From contig NZ_CP118259.1 in the NCBI RefSeq assembly GCF_013337045.2, positions 682,001 through 746,000 on the forward strand: DNA of 64,000 nt, written 5' to 3'. Below, in pieces: positions 35,218-44,638 of this stretch (its first letter is position 1; every line of letters starts with the position of its first letter). The position numbers were made by a program, and so were the translations under genes. This DNA is from Agrobacterium vitis (lineage in GTDB: Bacteria; Pseudomonadota; Alphaproteobacteria; Rhizobiales; Rhizobiaceae). The notes under the pieces are model-generated. The model searched no databases, was not told where the DNA came from, and worked only from the letters and a program-made list of their open reading frames with translations.

Positions 35218-36570
35218 CTAATAAGCGATTTTTCCGTCGATCAGCGGTTTCTGCCCCGACGAAAATTCCTGCTTGAGCGATTGACGTGCATCGCTGCTGA
35301 TCACCGCCATGGGAGCCGTGACGACGGTGCGGGCCGCGGAACCCGCCAGATTGGCTGTGCCGATTGCCACCAGGCCGACCCGATCGCCCAAGGTGGTTTG
35401 GCCGCCTTCCATGGATTGGCCAGCGATGTTCTTGCCCAGATTGCGGATGATCTCCGGACTGTCGGCAAAGGCCGTGTGGCCGAGCGGATCGTGGCTATCG
35501 ACGCTGCTGGTGTCGATGGCGGTGATGCCGAGCGCTTTCAGGTCACCAGCCAGCGGCTGCAGGTCGGCCTGGCTCATGCCGCCGACCCGGTTGACGCCGC
35601 CCGACAGCCATCGCGACACGGACAAGGCCTTGTCTTTGTTGGAGGTGAAGATGGTGAAATGCGGTCGTTTGGTCCCCATTTCGATCAACTGGCGACGAAA
35701 TACATCGACATCGATATCCGGCGAGGCCAGGATGACATTGTTGACCTTGCTTGGAACTGTTCCGGTGCGCATCGCCACGCCGCGCAACGCTTCCATGGTC
35801 AACCAGGTGCCCATGGAATGGGAAATAATCGTCACATCGCCGACATTAGGATTCTTCGCGGCTTGCAGGATCAGGTCTTCCAGCGCCCGCCGGGAATAGG
35901 TGGTGCTTTCCTTGTCGTAGAGATAGTCGAACACACTGCCGCGCGACGGCCATGTGAACAGGATCGGGGATGCGTCCGTGCCGGAATCATGGATGATCTG
36001 GGCAAAGCGGAAAACCGCATCCGAATACGTATTGTTAAAGCCATGCACGAAGATCACGGCCTGGCGTTTCTTGTTACGGGTCGCGTTGAACCACCGCAGG
36101 GCCTCGGCTTCCGTCGGCACTTTATCGGCCTTCAGCACCGCGAAATCATGTTCCGGGTTGGGGGGAACACGGGACGGCCACTGCACTTCGCCTACCTTGC
36201 GGTTGCGCTCCGGAGGGATGGAAACGACTACATTGTTCACTGAGATGGCTGTGCCGCGATCACCGGAGTAGAGCAGGCCGGGATCGTCTGCCGGTTTGCG
36301 GGTGGTGAACACCAGCATGTTCACCTGGCTGGCGTCGCTGGCAACCGGCACAGGCTTCAGCACGCTTTCTGGCCTGCCCGCGCAGCCACCCAGCACGAGG
36401 ACGATCACTAAGGGAATGACGGCATGTCCCGCAAAAGCAGGACTGGATCCTGCCAGCCCGCTTGCGGCCGACCCAGATGCGGAAGCGGAAGGCGTGAGGG
36501 CATATCCACGCTTCAAGAGAGAGCGGGCGTGTTCCCGCTTCCTGTTCTTGAGCCAGCCGAGAGTCGGCAT
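35218..36570 (-). CDS. Alpha/beta hydrolase lipoprotein (DUF900)
   Basis: A 450-residue protein. After a basic N-terminus comes a hydrophobic segment ending in the lipobox VLGGC (about residue 63), so it is likely an outer- or inner-membrane lipoprotein. The DUF900 hydrolase fold shows RQAVIFVHGFNNTYSDAVFRFAQI, ILFTWPSRGSVFDYLYDKEST, and the nucleophile elbow ISHSMGTWLTMEAL, with ILASPDIDVDVF and SVDSHDPLGHT holding the likely Asp and His. Substrate unknown. The ATG at 36570 is one base after the RND permease stop, so it may be the last gene of the pump operon. Confidence 0.8.
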   Translation of the reverse strand: MPTLGWLKNRKREHARSLLKRGYALTPSASASGSAASGLAGSSPAFAGHAVIPLVIVLVLGGCAGRPESVLKPVPVASDASQVNMLVFTTRKPADDPGLLYSGDRGTAISVNNVVVSIPPERNRKVGEVQWPSRVPPNPEHDFAVLKADKVPTEAEALRWFNATRNKKRQAVIFVHGFNNTYSDAVFRFAQIIHDSGTDASPILFTWPSRGSVFDYLYDKESTTYSRRALEDLILQAAKNPNVGDVTIISHSMGTWLTMEALRGVAMRTGTVPSKVNNVILASPDIDVDVFRRQLIEMGTKRPHFTIFTSNKDKALSVSRWLSGGVNRVGGMSQADLQPLAGDLKALGITAIDTSSVDSHDPLGHTAFADSPEIIRNLGKNIAGQSMEGGQTTLGDRVGLVAIGTANLAGSAARTVVTAPMAVISSDARQSLKQEFSSGQKPLIDGKIAY

Positions 36571-36571
36571 C

Positions 36572-39500
36572 CTATTTCTCGGCTCCGATAGCATTGTTGT
36601 CTGGGCTACTGTTGTTGTGGCCATGGGTATCGGGGACGTGGCTGTCGTGCGCCTGGTTTTTCTCCGGCTTGATCCGGAACCAGGTGATGTAGAGCGCGGG
36701 CAGGAACAGCAGGGTCAGCACCGTTCCGACGACGATGCCACCCATCATGGCAAAAGCCATCGGTCCCCAGAAGATCTGCCGCGAGATCGGGATCAGCGCC
36801 AGGGTTGCTGCGGCGGCGGTTAGCATGATCGGGCGCATCCGGTGTTCGGTTGCCTCGACCACCGCCGCAAAGGCGGCGACGCCCGATTTTCGCAGGTCCT
36901 CGATCTGCACCACCAGGATGACAGAGTTTCGGATCAAGATGCCGATCAGCGCGAGCACGCCGAGCAGCGCCACGAAGCCAAGGGGCGCATTGCTGGTGAG
37001 AAGCGCGATCACCACGCCGACCAGCGCCAGCGGGGCTACGGAAAACACCAGGAACAGCCGGTGGAAGCTCTGCAACTGGATCATCAGCAGCGTTGCCATG
37101 ATGAACAGCATCAGGGGTGCCACCTGGGCGATAGGCCCCTGCGACTTGCTGCTCTCCTCGACGGCGCCGCCGATATTGACGGCATAGCCTGCCGGAAGCG
37201 CCTTGGAGAATTCGGTGACTTTGCCGCTCAGCGCGTTGACGATGGTCGCGGGCTGGGTGGGGCCGTTGACCGCAGCCTCGATGGTAATCGTCGGCATACG
37301 GTCGCGCCGCCAGATGGTCGGCTGCTCCAGTTCGTAATGGAAGGTGGCGACCGACGACAGCGGGATCGACTGGCCGTTGCTGCTCGGCAATTGCAGATCG
37401 ACCAGCGTTTCGACGGAACCGCGATCCTTCTTTTCGGCACGGCTGACGACATCAATCAGATAGATATCGTCCCTGACCTTGGTAACCGTCGATCCCTCGA
37501 CCACTCTGTTGAGGGTCTGGGCGATGTCTTCGGAGGTGACACCCAGTTGGCGGGCCTTGTCCTGTAGCACATCCACCTTCAATACCCGGGCCGGCTCATA
37601 CCAGTTGAAGGCGATATTGGTGAGTAGTGGGTGGGTGCCGACAATGGCGGCCAGCTTGCCGGCATAATCGCGCACTTTTTGGATGTCCGGGCCGGACACG
37701 CGGTATTGCACCGGCTTTCCTACGGGAGGTCCGATATCCAGAAGCTTCACATAGGCATCGGTGCCGGGGAATGTCTGGCTCAGATAGGCCTGGAACTGCT
37801 GGCGCAGCTTGTCGCGTACGTCCAGCCCCTTGGTGACGACGACCATCTGACCGAAGGTAATATCATCCGGCTGCACATCGAAAGACAGGATGAAGCGCGG
37901 CGCACCGCGGCCGACATAGGTCGACCAATGGTCGATATCCGGGTTGTTGGCCAATTGCTCCTGTTCGAACTTGGCCATCTGCCGGTTGGTTTCGTCGATG
38001 GAGCTGTTTTGCGGCAGATTCCAGTCGACGATCAGTTCCGGGCGGTCGGAGCTGGGGAAAAACTGCTGCTGCACATGGGTCATGCCATAGAGCGACAGGG
38101 CGAAGGCACCGATCGTCGCAACGATGGTCAGCCAGCGCCAACGCAGGCAAAAGTGGAGCATGCTGGCAAACAGCCTGGCAAACCAGCCTTTGTGGTCGGC
38201 ATGCTTCTTCATGGTCTTCGGCAGCATGGTGACGCCCAGAAGCGGCGTGAACAGCACAGCCACCACCCAGGACACGACGAGCGACACGGCGATGACGACG
38301 AACAGCGAGAAGGTGAATTCGCCCGCATTGCTGTTGTTCAATCCGACCGGGATGAAGCTGGCGACGGTGACGAGGGTGCCCGTCAGCATCGGGAAGGCGG
38401 TCGAGGTATAGACATGGGTGGCGGCCTTGCGCAGGCTATCGCCCACTTCCAGCCGCGCCACCATCATTTCCACGGCAATCATCGCATCGTCGACCAGAAG
38501 CCCGAGCGCGATGATCAAGGCGCCGAGCGAGATGCGTTGCAACGATATGCCGGCATATTGCATGAACAGGAAGGTGATCGCCAGAACCAGCGGGATCGAG
38601 ATCGCCACCACCAGTCCGGCGCGCAGGCCAAGGCTGATGAAGCTGATGGCCAGCACGATGACGATTGCCTCGAACAGCGCATGGGTGAAGCTGGAAACCG
38701 CTTCCTCTACCACCGCCGGCTGATCGGCGACCCGATCGACGGAAACGCCGACCGGCAGGTCCTGGATGACGTCGGCCATGGTCTTGTCCAGCGCCTTGCC
38801 GAAATTCACCAGATTGGCACCGGCCTTCATGCCGATGGCAAGACCGATCGCCGGCTTGCCATTGACCCGGAACATGCTGGTCGGTGGATCGGCATAGCCC
38901 CGGCTGATGGTGGCGACATCGGTCAGCGGAAAGAACCGGTCGTTGACCTTGAGATTGATCGACCGCAGGCTGTCTTCCGAAATGAAGCGCCCGCCAACCC
39001 GAAGCGCGATCCGCTCCGGCCCGGCATCGATGAAGCCCGACTGGGTAACGGCATTCTGGGCCTGAAGCGTGGTGATGATCGCCGACTGGTCGATGCCGAG
39101 GGCAGCAATCTTGCGGGTGGAAAATTCGAGATAGATCGCTTCGTCCTGCGTGCCGACAATGTCGACCTTGCCGATATTTGGAACGGTCAGAAGTTTGGTA
39201 CGCGCGCTCTCGACCAGGTCGCGCAATTGCCGATGGGTCAGGCCATCGCTGGTGAAGGCGTAGATATTGCCGTAAACGTCGCCGAAACGGTCGTTATAGA
39301 ACGGTCCGACGACGCCGGAGGGAAAGTCTCCCTGGACGTCCTGGACCATGTTGCGCACGCGAAGCCAGGTGGCGGGCACGTCGCGGGCCTTGGTCGTATC
39401 CAGCAGGTTGACGAAGACGATGGTCTGGCCAGCCGTGGTGATCGACTTGGTATAGTCGAGCGATTCCAGTTCCTGGAGCTTCTTCTCGATCCGGTCGGTG

Positions 39501-39697
39501 ATCTGCTGGGTGACTTCCTGGGCGGAGGCGCCGGGCCACTGGGCCTGAACCACCATGGTCTTGATGGTGAAGGATGGGTCTTCCTCACGCCCAAGGCCGA
39601 TATAAGCGAGCACGCCGGCCAGCGAAAACACCATCATGAAGTACCAGACGAGGGAGCGATGTTCGAGCGCCCAGTCCGACAGGTTAAATTTCTTCAC
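36572..39697 (-). CDS. RND efflux transporter permease (TriC-like)
   Basis: A 1041-residue HAE-type RND permease with 12 membrane helices and two large periplasmic loops (about 40-330 and 560-870). The proton relay helix IIALGLLVDDAMIAVEMMVARLE has the two Asp; TM10 has GILIRNSVILVVQIED, with Arg at the place of the AcrB Lys. GREEDPSFTIKTMVVQAQWPGASAQEV is typical of the TriC/VexF-type subgroup. The C-terminus ends in a His/Asp/Asn-rich tail (HDSHVPDTHGHNN). It overlaps the upstream adaptor gene by four bases. No outer-membrane channel gene is present. Confidence 0.9.
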   Translation of the reverse strand: MKKFNLSDWALEHRSLVWYFMMVFSLAGVLAYIGLGREEDPSFTIKTMVVQAQWPGASAQEVTQQITDRIEKKLQELESLDYTKSITTAGQTIVFVNLLDTTKARDVPATWLRVRNMVQDVQGDFPSGVVGPFYNDRFGDVYGNIYAFTSDGLTHRQLRDLVESARTKLLTVPNIGKVDIVGTQDEAIYLEFSTRKIAALGIDQSAIITTLQAQNAVTQSGFIDAGPERIALRVGGRFISEDSLRSINLKVNDRFFPLTDVATISRGYADPPTSMFRVNGKPAIGLAIGMKAGANLVNFGKALDKTMADVIQDLPVGVSVDRVADQPAVVEEAVSSFTHALFEAIVIVLAISFISLGLRAGLVVAISIPLVLAITFLFMQYAGISLQRISLGALIIALGLLVDDAMIAVEMMVARLEVGDSLRKAATHVYTSTAFPMLTGTLVTVASFIPVGLNNSNAGEFTFSLFVVIAVSLVVSWVVAVLFTPLLGVTMLPKTMKKHADHKGWFARLFASMLHFCLRWRWLTIVATIGAFALSLYGMTHVQQQFFPSSDRPELIVDWNLPQNSSIDETNRQMAKFEQEQLANNPDIDHWSTYVGRGAPRFILSFDVQPDDITFGQMVVVTKGLDVRDKLRQQFQAYLSQTFPGTDAYVKLLDIGPPVGKPVQYRVSGPDIQKVRDYAGKLAAIVGTHPLLTNIAFNWYEPARVLKVDVLQDKARQLGVTSEDIAQTLNRVVEGSTVTKVRDDIYLIDVVSRAEKKDRGSVETLVDLQLPSSNGQSIPLSSVATFHYELEQPTIWRRDRMPTITIEAAVNGPTQPATIVNALSGKVTEFSKALPAGYAVNIGGAVEESSKSQGPIAQVAPLMLFIMATLLMIQLQSFHRLFLVFSVAPLALVGVVIALLTSNAPLGFVALLGVLALIGILIRNSVILVVQIEDLRKSGVAAFAAVVEATEHRMRPIMLTAAAATLALIPISRQIFWGPMAFAMMGGIVVGTVLTLLFLPALYITWFRIKPEKNQAHDSHVPDTHGHNNSSPDNNAIGAEK

Positions 39698-40788
39698 GGG
39701 CGCGGCTCCTCATCGATCTTGATCTTTTGTCCTTCGGCAAGCTGGTTGGCGCCAGCGACGGCAACCTGCTCGCCCTCCTTCAATCCGGACAGGACCTTTA
39801 CGCGGGTGCCGTCGATGGTGGCGTCGTCCAGAACGACCTTGCGCAGGGCGACCGAGGCGCTGGCCCGGTCGATCACCCAGACGCCAGTCGCGCCGTCTTT
39901 CCTGAGGATGGCGGTCAACGGCAGCAGGATGACGCCGTCTTCTTCATCACGGCTTGCAGTCGCGGTCACAACGGCGCCGAGACGAAAGACCTCGGGGGCA
40001 TCGTTGATGGCAATCTTCAGCCTGTGGGTGCGGGTTTCCGCATCGGCTTCCGGGCCGATCTCGCGCAGCGTGCCGATGGCCTGTTTGGTGGGGTCGAGCT
40101 GTAGCGCTACGCTGAACTTCGTGCCTTCCTTCAGCGCGCCGATCCGTCCTTCCGGGACATCGACGATCACGTCGCGCTGGTCGAGCCGTGCGATTTTCAT
40201 CACTGTCTGCCCGGCAGTCACCGTCTGGCCGACTTCGACGGAGACTGACGTGACGACGCCGTCGAATTCTGCCTGTAGCCGCGCATAACCCAATTGCTCG
40301 CGAGCCTTGTCCAGCTTGGCCTTGGCCTGATTGAGACTTCCCTCGGCCGATTTCAGGCCCTGTTCGGCCAGTTCGAAATCGGCGATGCTGCCCGCATTGG
40401 TGGTGGCGAGCGTGCGCCGGCGCTTTTCGGTGATCTGAGCATTCTCAAAGGCCGCCTGGGCATTGCGCAAGTCGGCCTCGGCGCTGTTGACGGCAAATTG
40501 CAGCGCCAGCGGATCGATTTCTGCAACCACATCGCCCTTGTGGACGAGATCGCCGACTTCTGCCTTGCGCAGGATCACCCGGCCAAGCGTGCGGAAGGCG
40601 AGATCGGTTTCGACGCGTGCCTGGACGACACCGGCAAAGCTGACACCCGACAGGCGCTCGGCCTTGATCGTCATTGAGCGGACAGGGCGTGGGCCGGTGG
40701 GCTGCTCGTCGTCCGCCTGGCTGCAACCGGCAGCAAGCGCCAGAGCAAGCAGAAAGGGAAGGGTGATGATTGGACGGTAGAGGCGCAT
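39694..40788 (-). CDS. RND periplasmic adaptor lipoprotein (second adaptor)
   Basis: A 364-residue membrane-fusion protein with a lipobox (LALAAGC, Cys about 22). The lipoyl halves are VILRKAEVGDLVHKGDVVAEIDPLALQ and YARLQAEFDGVVTSVSVEVGQTVTAGQTV, around a coiled coil (about 95-165). The C-terminal barrel has VTATASRDEEDGVILLPLTAILRKDG. It lies between the other adaptor (gap one base) and the permease (overlap four), so two different adaptors serve one permease, as in Pseudomonas TriABC. Confidence 0.87.
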   Translation of the reverse strand: MRLYRPIITLPFLLALALAAGCSQADDEQPTGPRPVRSMTIKAERLSGVSFAGVVQARVETDLAFRTLGRVILRKAEVGDLVHKGDVVAEIDPLALQFAVNSAEADLRNAQAAFENAQITEKRRRTLATTNAGSIADFELAEQGLKSAEGSLNQAKAKLDKAREQLGYARLQAEFDGVVTSVSVEVGQTVTAGQTVMKIARLDQRDVIVDVPEGRIGALKEGTKFSVALQLDPTKQAIGTLREIGPEADAETRTHRLKIAINDAPEVFRLGAVVTATASRDEEDGVILLPLTAILRKDGATGVWVIDRASASVALRKVVLDDATIDGTRVKVLSGLKEGEQVAVAGANQLAEGQKIKIDEEPRP

Positions 40789-40789
40789 G

Positions 40790-41863
40790 TCACTTTTCCT
40801 TAAAGGCGACGACCTGGCCGTCCGTCAGAAATTTACCGCCGTCGGTGACGATCATGTCTCCGGGCGCGACGCCGGATGCCACCACGAAATCGCCGACGCG
40901 GTAGCGGGCAACGTCAATCTTGTGCAGCGTCACGGAGCTGTCTGCGGTGTTGACCGCCCAGACGGCGGGCTGGCCATTGGCCGAGGCCATGGCGCTCCAG
41001 GGGAGTACGATGCCCTGTTGCGGCTGGGCGCGGAACCGTCCGACCACCGTTGTTCCGAGCGACCATTGCGTATCCGCAGGCAGCGCGACCTTGATGCGGA
41101 TGGTGCCGGCGCTGGTGTCGATGGCTGGAGAGACTTCGCGGATCTTGCCGTCCTTGGACTGGGCGCGTGCACTGATCGGCGACACCTCGACGGTATCAGC
41201 CGGCGTACCTTCCAGGAAAAAGGCTTCGAACATGTCGAACACAGCATCGCGCGGACCGTCATGGGCAAGCGTCAGGGCCGCCTGCGCAGCCGAAACCACC
41301 TGTCCCACCTCGATGCTGCGCGAGGTGATGATGCCGTCGGCGTCGGCCTTCAACTGCGTATAGGTCATCGCGTCCTGGGCCGTGGCCAGATTGGCCTGCG
41401 CGGTCTGAAACGAGCCCTGGGCCGTGGTGAGATCCTCGCGGGCCTGGTCGAAGGTGGATTGTGCAATGGTGTTGGTCTGGATCAGCAACTTGTAGCGGTC
41501 GAAGGCCAATGACTTCTGGCGCATCGTCGCCTGGGCCGATTCCAGCCCGGCCTGGGCAACGGCGATATCGGCCTTCTGCTCGGTATTGTCGAGCAAGGCC
41601 AGGACGTCGCCCGCCTTGACCCGGTCGCCGACATCGACATGCCGCTCAATCACCCGGCCAGCCGTGCGGAAGGAGAGGTCAGACTGCACCCGCGCCTTTA
41701 CCGATCCGGAGATTTCCACGGAGGGTTGGTATTGTGTGGTTTGGGCCTTGGTCACCTTGACGCTGCGTGGTGAAGCGTGGCTCTCGGTCTTTTCATTGCA
41801 GCCTGCCAGGCACATGGCGAGCAGGATGCAAGCCAGTCCGGATAAAATCGTTTGTAACCGCAC
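40790..41863 (-). CDS. RND periplasmic adaptor lipoprotein (first adaptor)
   Basis: A 357-residue membrane-fusion protein with a lipobox (MCLAGC, Cys about 22), lipoyl half-motifs VIERHVDVGDRVKAGDVLALLDNTEQ and YTQLKADADGIITSRSIEVGQVVSAAQ, a coiled-coil hairpin between, and a C-terminal GDFVVASGVAPGDMIVTDGGKFLTDGQVV. It is the first gene of the pump operon, divergent from the TetR gene. Only about 25-35 percent identity with the second adaptor is apparent by eye, so the pair is not a recent duplication. Confidence 0.87.
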   Translation of the reverse strand: MRLQTILSGLACILLAMCLAGCNEKTESHASPRSVKVTKAQTTQYQPSVEISGSVKARVQSDLSFRTAGRVIERHVDVGDRVKAGDVLALLDNTEQKADIAVAQAGLESAQATMRQKSLAFDRYKLLIQTNTIAQSTFDQAREDLTTAQGSFQTAQANLATAQDAMTYTQLKADADGIITSRSIEVGQVVSAAQAALTLAHDGPRDAVFDMFEAFFLEGTPADTVEVSPISARAQSKDGKIREVSPAIDTSAGTIRIKVALPADTQWSLGTTVVGRFRAQPQQGIVLPWSAMASANGQPAVWAVNTADSSVTLHKIDVARYRVGDFVVASGVAPGDMIVTDGGKFLTDGQVVAFKEK

Positions 41864-41912
41864 TGTGAGGTCCCCACCATTGCATTCACGGGTCGTTTCG
41901 AGTAGTTATCAA

Positions 41913-41968
41913 TGACTGTACAGTTAGTCAATATAGTTGCCGGTGTGACAGTTACCGGTACAGTAATG
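41913..41968. promoter_or_regulatory. Operator region of the RND pump, nested palindromes
   Basis: TGACTGTACAGTTAGTCA (41913-41930) contains the perfect palindrome ACTGTACAGT inside the outer arms TGACT/AGTCA. A second, related block TGACAGTTACCGGTACAGTAA (41946-41966, the central ACCGGT symmetrical) follows 15 bases later. The repeated ACAGT half sites and placement between divergent TetR and pump genes indicate the repressor's operator, probably covering both promoters. Confidence 0.7.
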
Positions 41969-42036
41969 GAAAGCGTCATGCCTGTGCTCTGGCTCCGTCC
42001 CCACACGCAAGTCCGCTCGCTCAAAACTCAGGGAAA

Positions 42037-42678
42037 ATGCTCATGGCAAAGCGATTGAAAACGATCAGCCGGGCCGAGCAGAAAGCGCGGCGTCCACAGG
42101 AAATATTGGAAGCTGCATTTGAAGAGTTTCTGGACAAGGGTTTTGCTGCGACGCGTGTGGAAGATGTAGCATTGCGACTGGGCATTACAAAAGGCACAGT
42201 TTATCTTTATTTTCCGTCAAAAGAGGTGTTGTTCGAGGAAAGTATCCGGCAGATGTCGCTGCCATTGTCTCAACTGCGTGCTTCTGCCGAAACGCTGCAG
42301 GGTACCCATGCCGAACGATTGAAGCAAATGATCGGCATGACCTATGAGATGATCAGCGGCGATTGTAAGTGTAGCGAACTCCTGCGTTTGACGGTGAGCG
42401 AGGGAACCCGCTTTCCCCATATTGTAGACAGGCATTACGACGAATTCGTTGCACCCCTCTTGAAAACCGTCTGCACGCTGGTGGAGGGGGGCGTTGCCGC
42501 AGGCGAATTTTTGCCCGGTCCGGCCGTTTCCGTTCCCGATGTGCTGATTGGCCCGGCCATCCACTTCAATCTCTGGTCAATCCTGTTTGCGCAACGCAGA
42601 CCGCTTGACCAAAAGGCTTACATGCAGGCCCATATCGATATGGTGATGCGGACCCTGATGCGCGACAAGGGCGAATAA
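42037..42678 (+). CDS. TetR family repressor of the RND pump
   Basis: A 213-residue AcrR-type regulator with HTH RRPQEILEAAFEEFLDKGFAATRVEDVALRLGITKGTVYLYFPSKEVLFEESIR (about residues 19-70) and a C-terminal domain of the TetR_C type (FNLWSILFAQRRPLDQKAYMQAHIDMVM). It contains a Cys-x-Cys (GDCKCSELL, about 110). Divergent from the two-adaptor RND operon, it is the presumed repressor. Starts at 42037 or 42043. Confidence 0.87.
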   Translation: MLMAKRLKTISRAEQKARRPQEILEAAFEEFLDKGFAATRVEDVALRLGITKGTVYLYFPSKEVLFEESIRQMSLPLSQLRASAETLQGTHAERLKQMIGMTYEMISGDCKCSELLRLTVSEGTRFPHIVDRHYDEFVAPLLKTVCTLVEGGVAAGEFLPGPAVSVPDVLIGPAIHFNLWSILFAQRRPLDQKAYMQAHIDMVMRTLMRDKGE

Positions 42679-42736
42679 TTTCGACTGCCTCGATGAATGC
42701 CTTTCTTTCCGTCAATCCTGTCTATAGACAGGCGGG

Positions 42737-43093
42737 ATGCGCCTTCGCTCCGATATTTTTGTCGCCGCTATCATACGCCGCGTGTTTTCCGCCGGCGGCT
42801 TTGCCGCTGTTGAGCATAAGGGCATGGACCAGGCTGGCGCCATCTTCCTGCGCCAGCGGTTTCGCGATGGCCTGGAAAGTCTTTACGCTCCCGCCCCCCA
42901 AAGCCTGATTGAAGCCGACGATGCCGAAATGTCAGGCGACCGCCAGTTCGAGCGCCGCCTGGACAGGGTCGATGCCTGCGAGGTCGCAGCCCTGATGGAG
43001 CGCGAACGCCGTTTCGATCCGGATCTGTGGCTGTTGGAAATCGAGATCGACCAGTTGGATGGTCTTTTCTCGCTGGTTGGCGAGGGAGGCTGA
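42737..43093 (+). CDS. DUF1491 family protein
   Basis: A 118-residue protein matching DUF1491: MRLRSDIFVAAIIRRVFSAGGFAAVEHKGMDQAGAIFL, then LYAPAPQ, and RRFDPDLWLLEIEID near the C-terminus. A small Alphaproteobacterial family of unknown function. It starts 58 bases after the TetR gene and may be read from the same transcript. Confidence 0.82.
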   Translation: MRLRSDIFVAAIIRRVFSAGGFAAVEHKGMDQAGAIFLRQRFRDGLESLYAPAPQSLIEADDAEMSGDRQFERRLDRVDACEVAALMERERRFDPDLWLLEIEIDQLDGLFSLVGEGG

Positions 43094-43132
43094 AGGCCAG
43101 CCACGCGTATCGCTGCCCTCTGTCTTTTCAGG

Positions 43133-43152
43133 AAAATCGGTTTCCACTTATC
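43133..43152 (+). repeat. Short intergenic repeat, copy 3 (diverged)
   Basis: AAAATCGGTTTCCACTTATC, a diverged form of the motif at 21037 and 35185, 40 bases after the DUF1491 gene. Confidence 0.4.
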
Positions 43153-43165
43153 CACGGATAAAGTT

Positions 43166-44212
43166 TCAACGGGAAGCCGACACTGCCGCTGGCTGGATGT
43201 CGCTCTGACTGCTTTGATAGGTATAGCGGTCGGCCCTGAGCCAGGCATCGATGCGCTTTTCGCAGTCCCTGCCGTCGAGGGCGGCGATCAGCCTGGCGAC
43301 GCGCGGTTCGCCCTGCTGCAATTGGCTGAGATGCGGATAGAGGCGGGTCAGTATGAAAATCATGTCGGGAATGGCCATCGCAAGGCCGGTCAGCGTCGTG
43401 GCCAGCTGCTGGCCGGAGGTATCGAGCAGGATACGCTCTGCCAGCCATCGACTTGAAGACAGGGCATCGGCCAAGGCCGTGGCAAAACTGCCTGCTGCGT
43501 TTTCACGGGCAAAACGCACCAGCAGGGCTGCCTGCACGGAGCTGAGATTGCGCCGACCCAGGCGATCATGGTCCTGGCGATTAAGGTGACGATCCAGCGC
43601 CTTCAAGGTCTGGCGCAAGGTTTCCTCGCGTTGTGCCCTTGTCGGATCTTGTGCAGGATCTTGCTCCTGTTTCTCTACATGGAGTTGATCTGGTTCCTGC
43701 GTTACCCCCTGATCTTCCACGGCATCCTCAGGGTCGATAGCGGGCACGCTTTCGGGCTTGGCAACCGCGTCTGACCTCAGGCGAATGGCGCGCGGCGGCG
43801 CTTCCATCATGTCCTGGGCAATATCCTCGTTGTCCACGTGCTGGGCGTGCTCGGGCAGCGGGTCGATGAAGCGCAGTCCTGCCAGCGCATCGATGACGGC
43901 GGGCGACAAAGCCTCGCGCCGCACGATGGTACGGGCGTGGTGGACACCCTGAGTGCGGGCGATGGTGATCAGCAATTCATCTGAGAGGCAGGGCGAGGCG
44001 ATCAGGAATGGTGCGGCAATGGAGAGCGGCTGGCTGGCGATGAAAAATGCGACCGCTTCCGGCACATTGGGCGATTGCGACAGCGCCGCCACGGCATCGC
44101 GCCGGGCCTCTTCGGAGGAGTATTGAAACAGGGGCTGGAACAGCAGGGCAAACTGCCGGAGATCGGCCTTGCGGGGATGTTCGAGGCTTTCGAAACTGGA
44201 AACGGTGGCCAT
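43166..44212 (-). CDS. DUF2336 domain protein
   Basis: A 348-residue, mainly helical protein. The N-terminal half (YSSEEARRDAVAALSQSPNVPEAVAFFIASQPLSIAAPFLIASPCLSDELLITIARTQGVHHARTIVRREALSPAVIDALA) is a HEAT-like repeat array typical of DUF2336. The middle (about 130-215) is an acidic, Gln-rich linker. The C-terminal domain ends at a tract predicted helical. Function unknown. The ATG at 44212 gives the usual start; 44275 would add 21 unlike residues. Confidence 0.78.
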   Translation of the reverse strand: MATVSSFESLEHPRKADLRQFALLFQPLFQYSSEEARRDAVAALSQSPNVPEAVAFFIASQPLSIAAPFLIASPCLSDELLITIARTQGVHHARTIVRREALSPAVIDALAGLRFIDPLPEHAQHVDNEDIAQDMMEAPPRAIRLRSDAVAKPESVPAIDPEDAVEDQGVTQEPDQLHVEKQEQDPAQDPTRAQREETLRQTLKALDRHLNRQDHDRLGRRNLSSVQAALLVRFARENAAGSFATALADALSSSRWLAERILLDTSGQQLATTLTGLAMAIPDMIFILTRLYPHLSQLQQGEPRVARLIAALDGRDCEKRIDAWLRADRYTYQSSQSDIQPAAVSASR

Positions 44213-44638
44213 TAAAACCACGTCCTTCTTGCGGCCGATCCTCGGATTTTCCAACGCCCGAAATTGATGATCCACGACATTACCCGTCCCAACGCAATAC
44301 CAATTCGGTCAAAATAGACGGTAATCGTTAGCAAGCTGTTAACCATCGACAGTGTTTAATAAGGAAACTTTGATAAAGCAGCATATCCTTGCGTGAGCGT
44401 TGCAGCGTCATCGCTTTTACTCGGAAATGTCAGCAAGGGTTTCCGGAAAAACGGGAAACTACTCAATATAAGAGCAACTTTTCATGAGGATGGCTGTTTA
44501 CCCCTCATGTCTGGAGAAAAGCGCAGAATGCCTGTCTTTGCTGCCCAAAAAAGCGAGACCGGATGTGCTGGCCCCTTTGCCGGGGCAGGATGAAATCGAT
44601 CTCTTCATCCGTCTCATCTACCCCAAATGGAGACGAGC
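44213..44638. other. Intergenic region, possible overlapping small frame
   Basis: About 425 bases. A 56-codon frame (44484-44654, MRMAVYPSCLEKSAECLSL...) overlaps the start of the next gene and could be a leader peptide, but there is no good ribosome-binding site. A GTG frame at 44393-44593 has no coding signs. The stretch 44280-44400 is AT-rich and probably carries promoters. Confidence 0.3.

Noticed and set aside
37631..40288. An 885-codon forward frame opposite the RND permease and adaptor genes
   Set aside because: Its protein is Gln/His/Arg/Asp-rich without domains, and the reverse strand encodes clear RND proteins. It is an antisense shadow of high-GC codon use.
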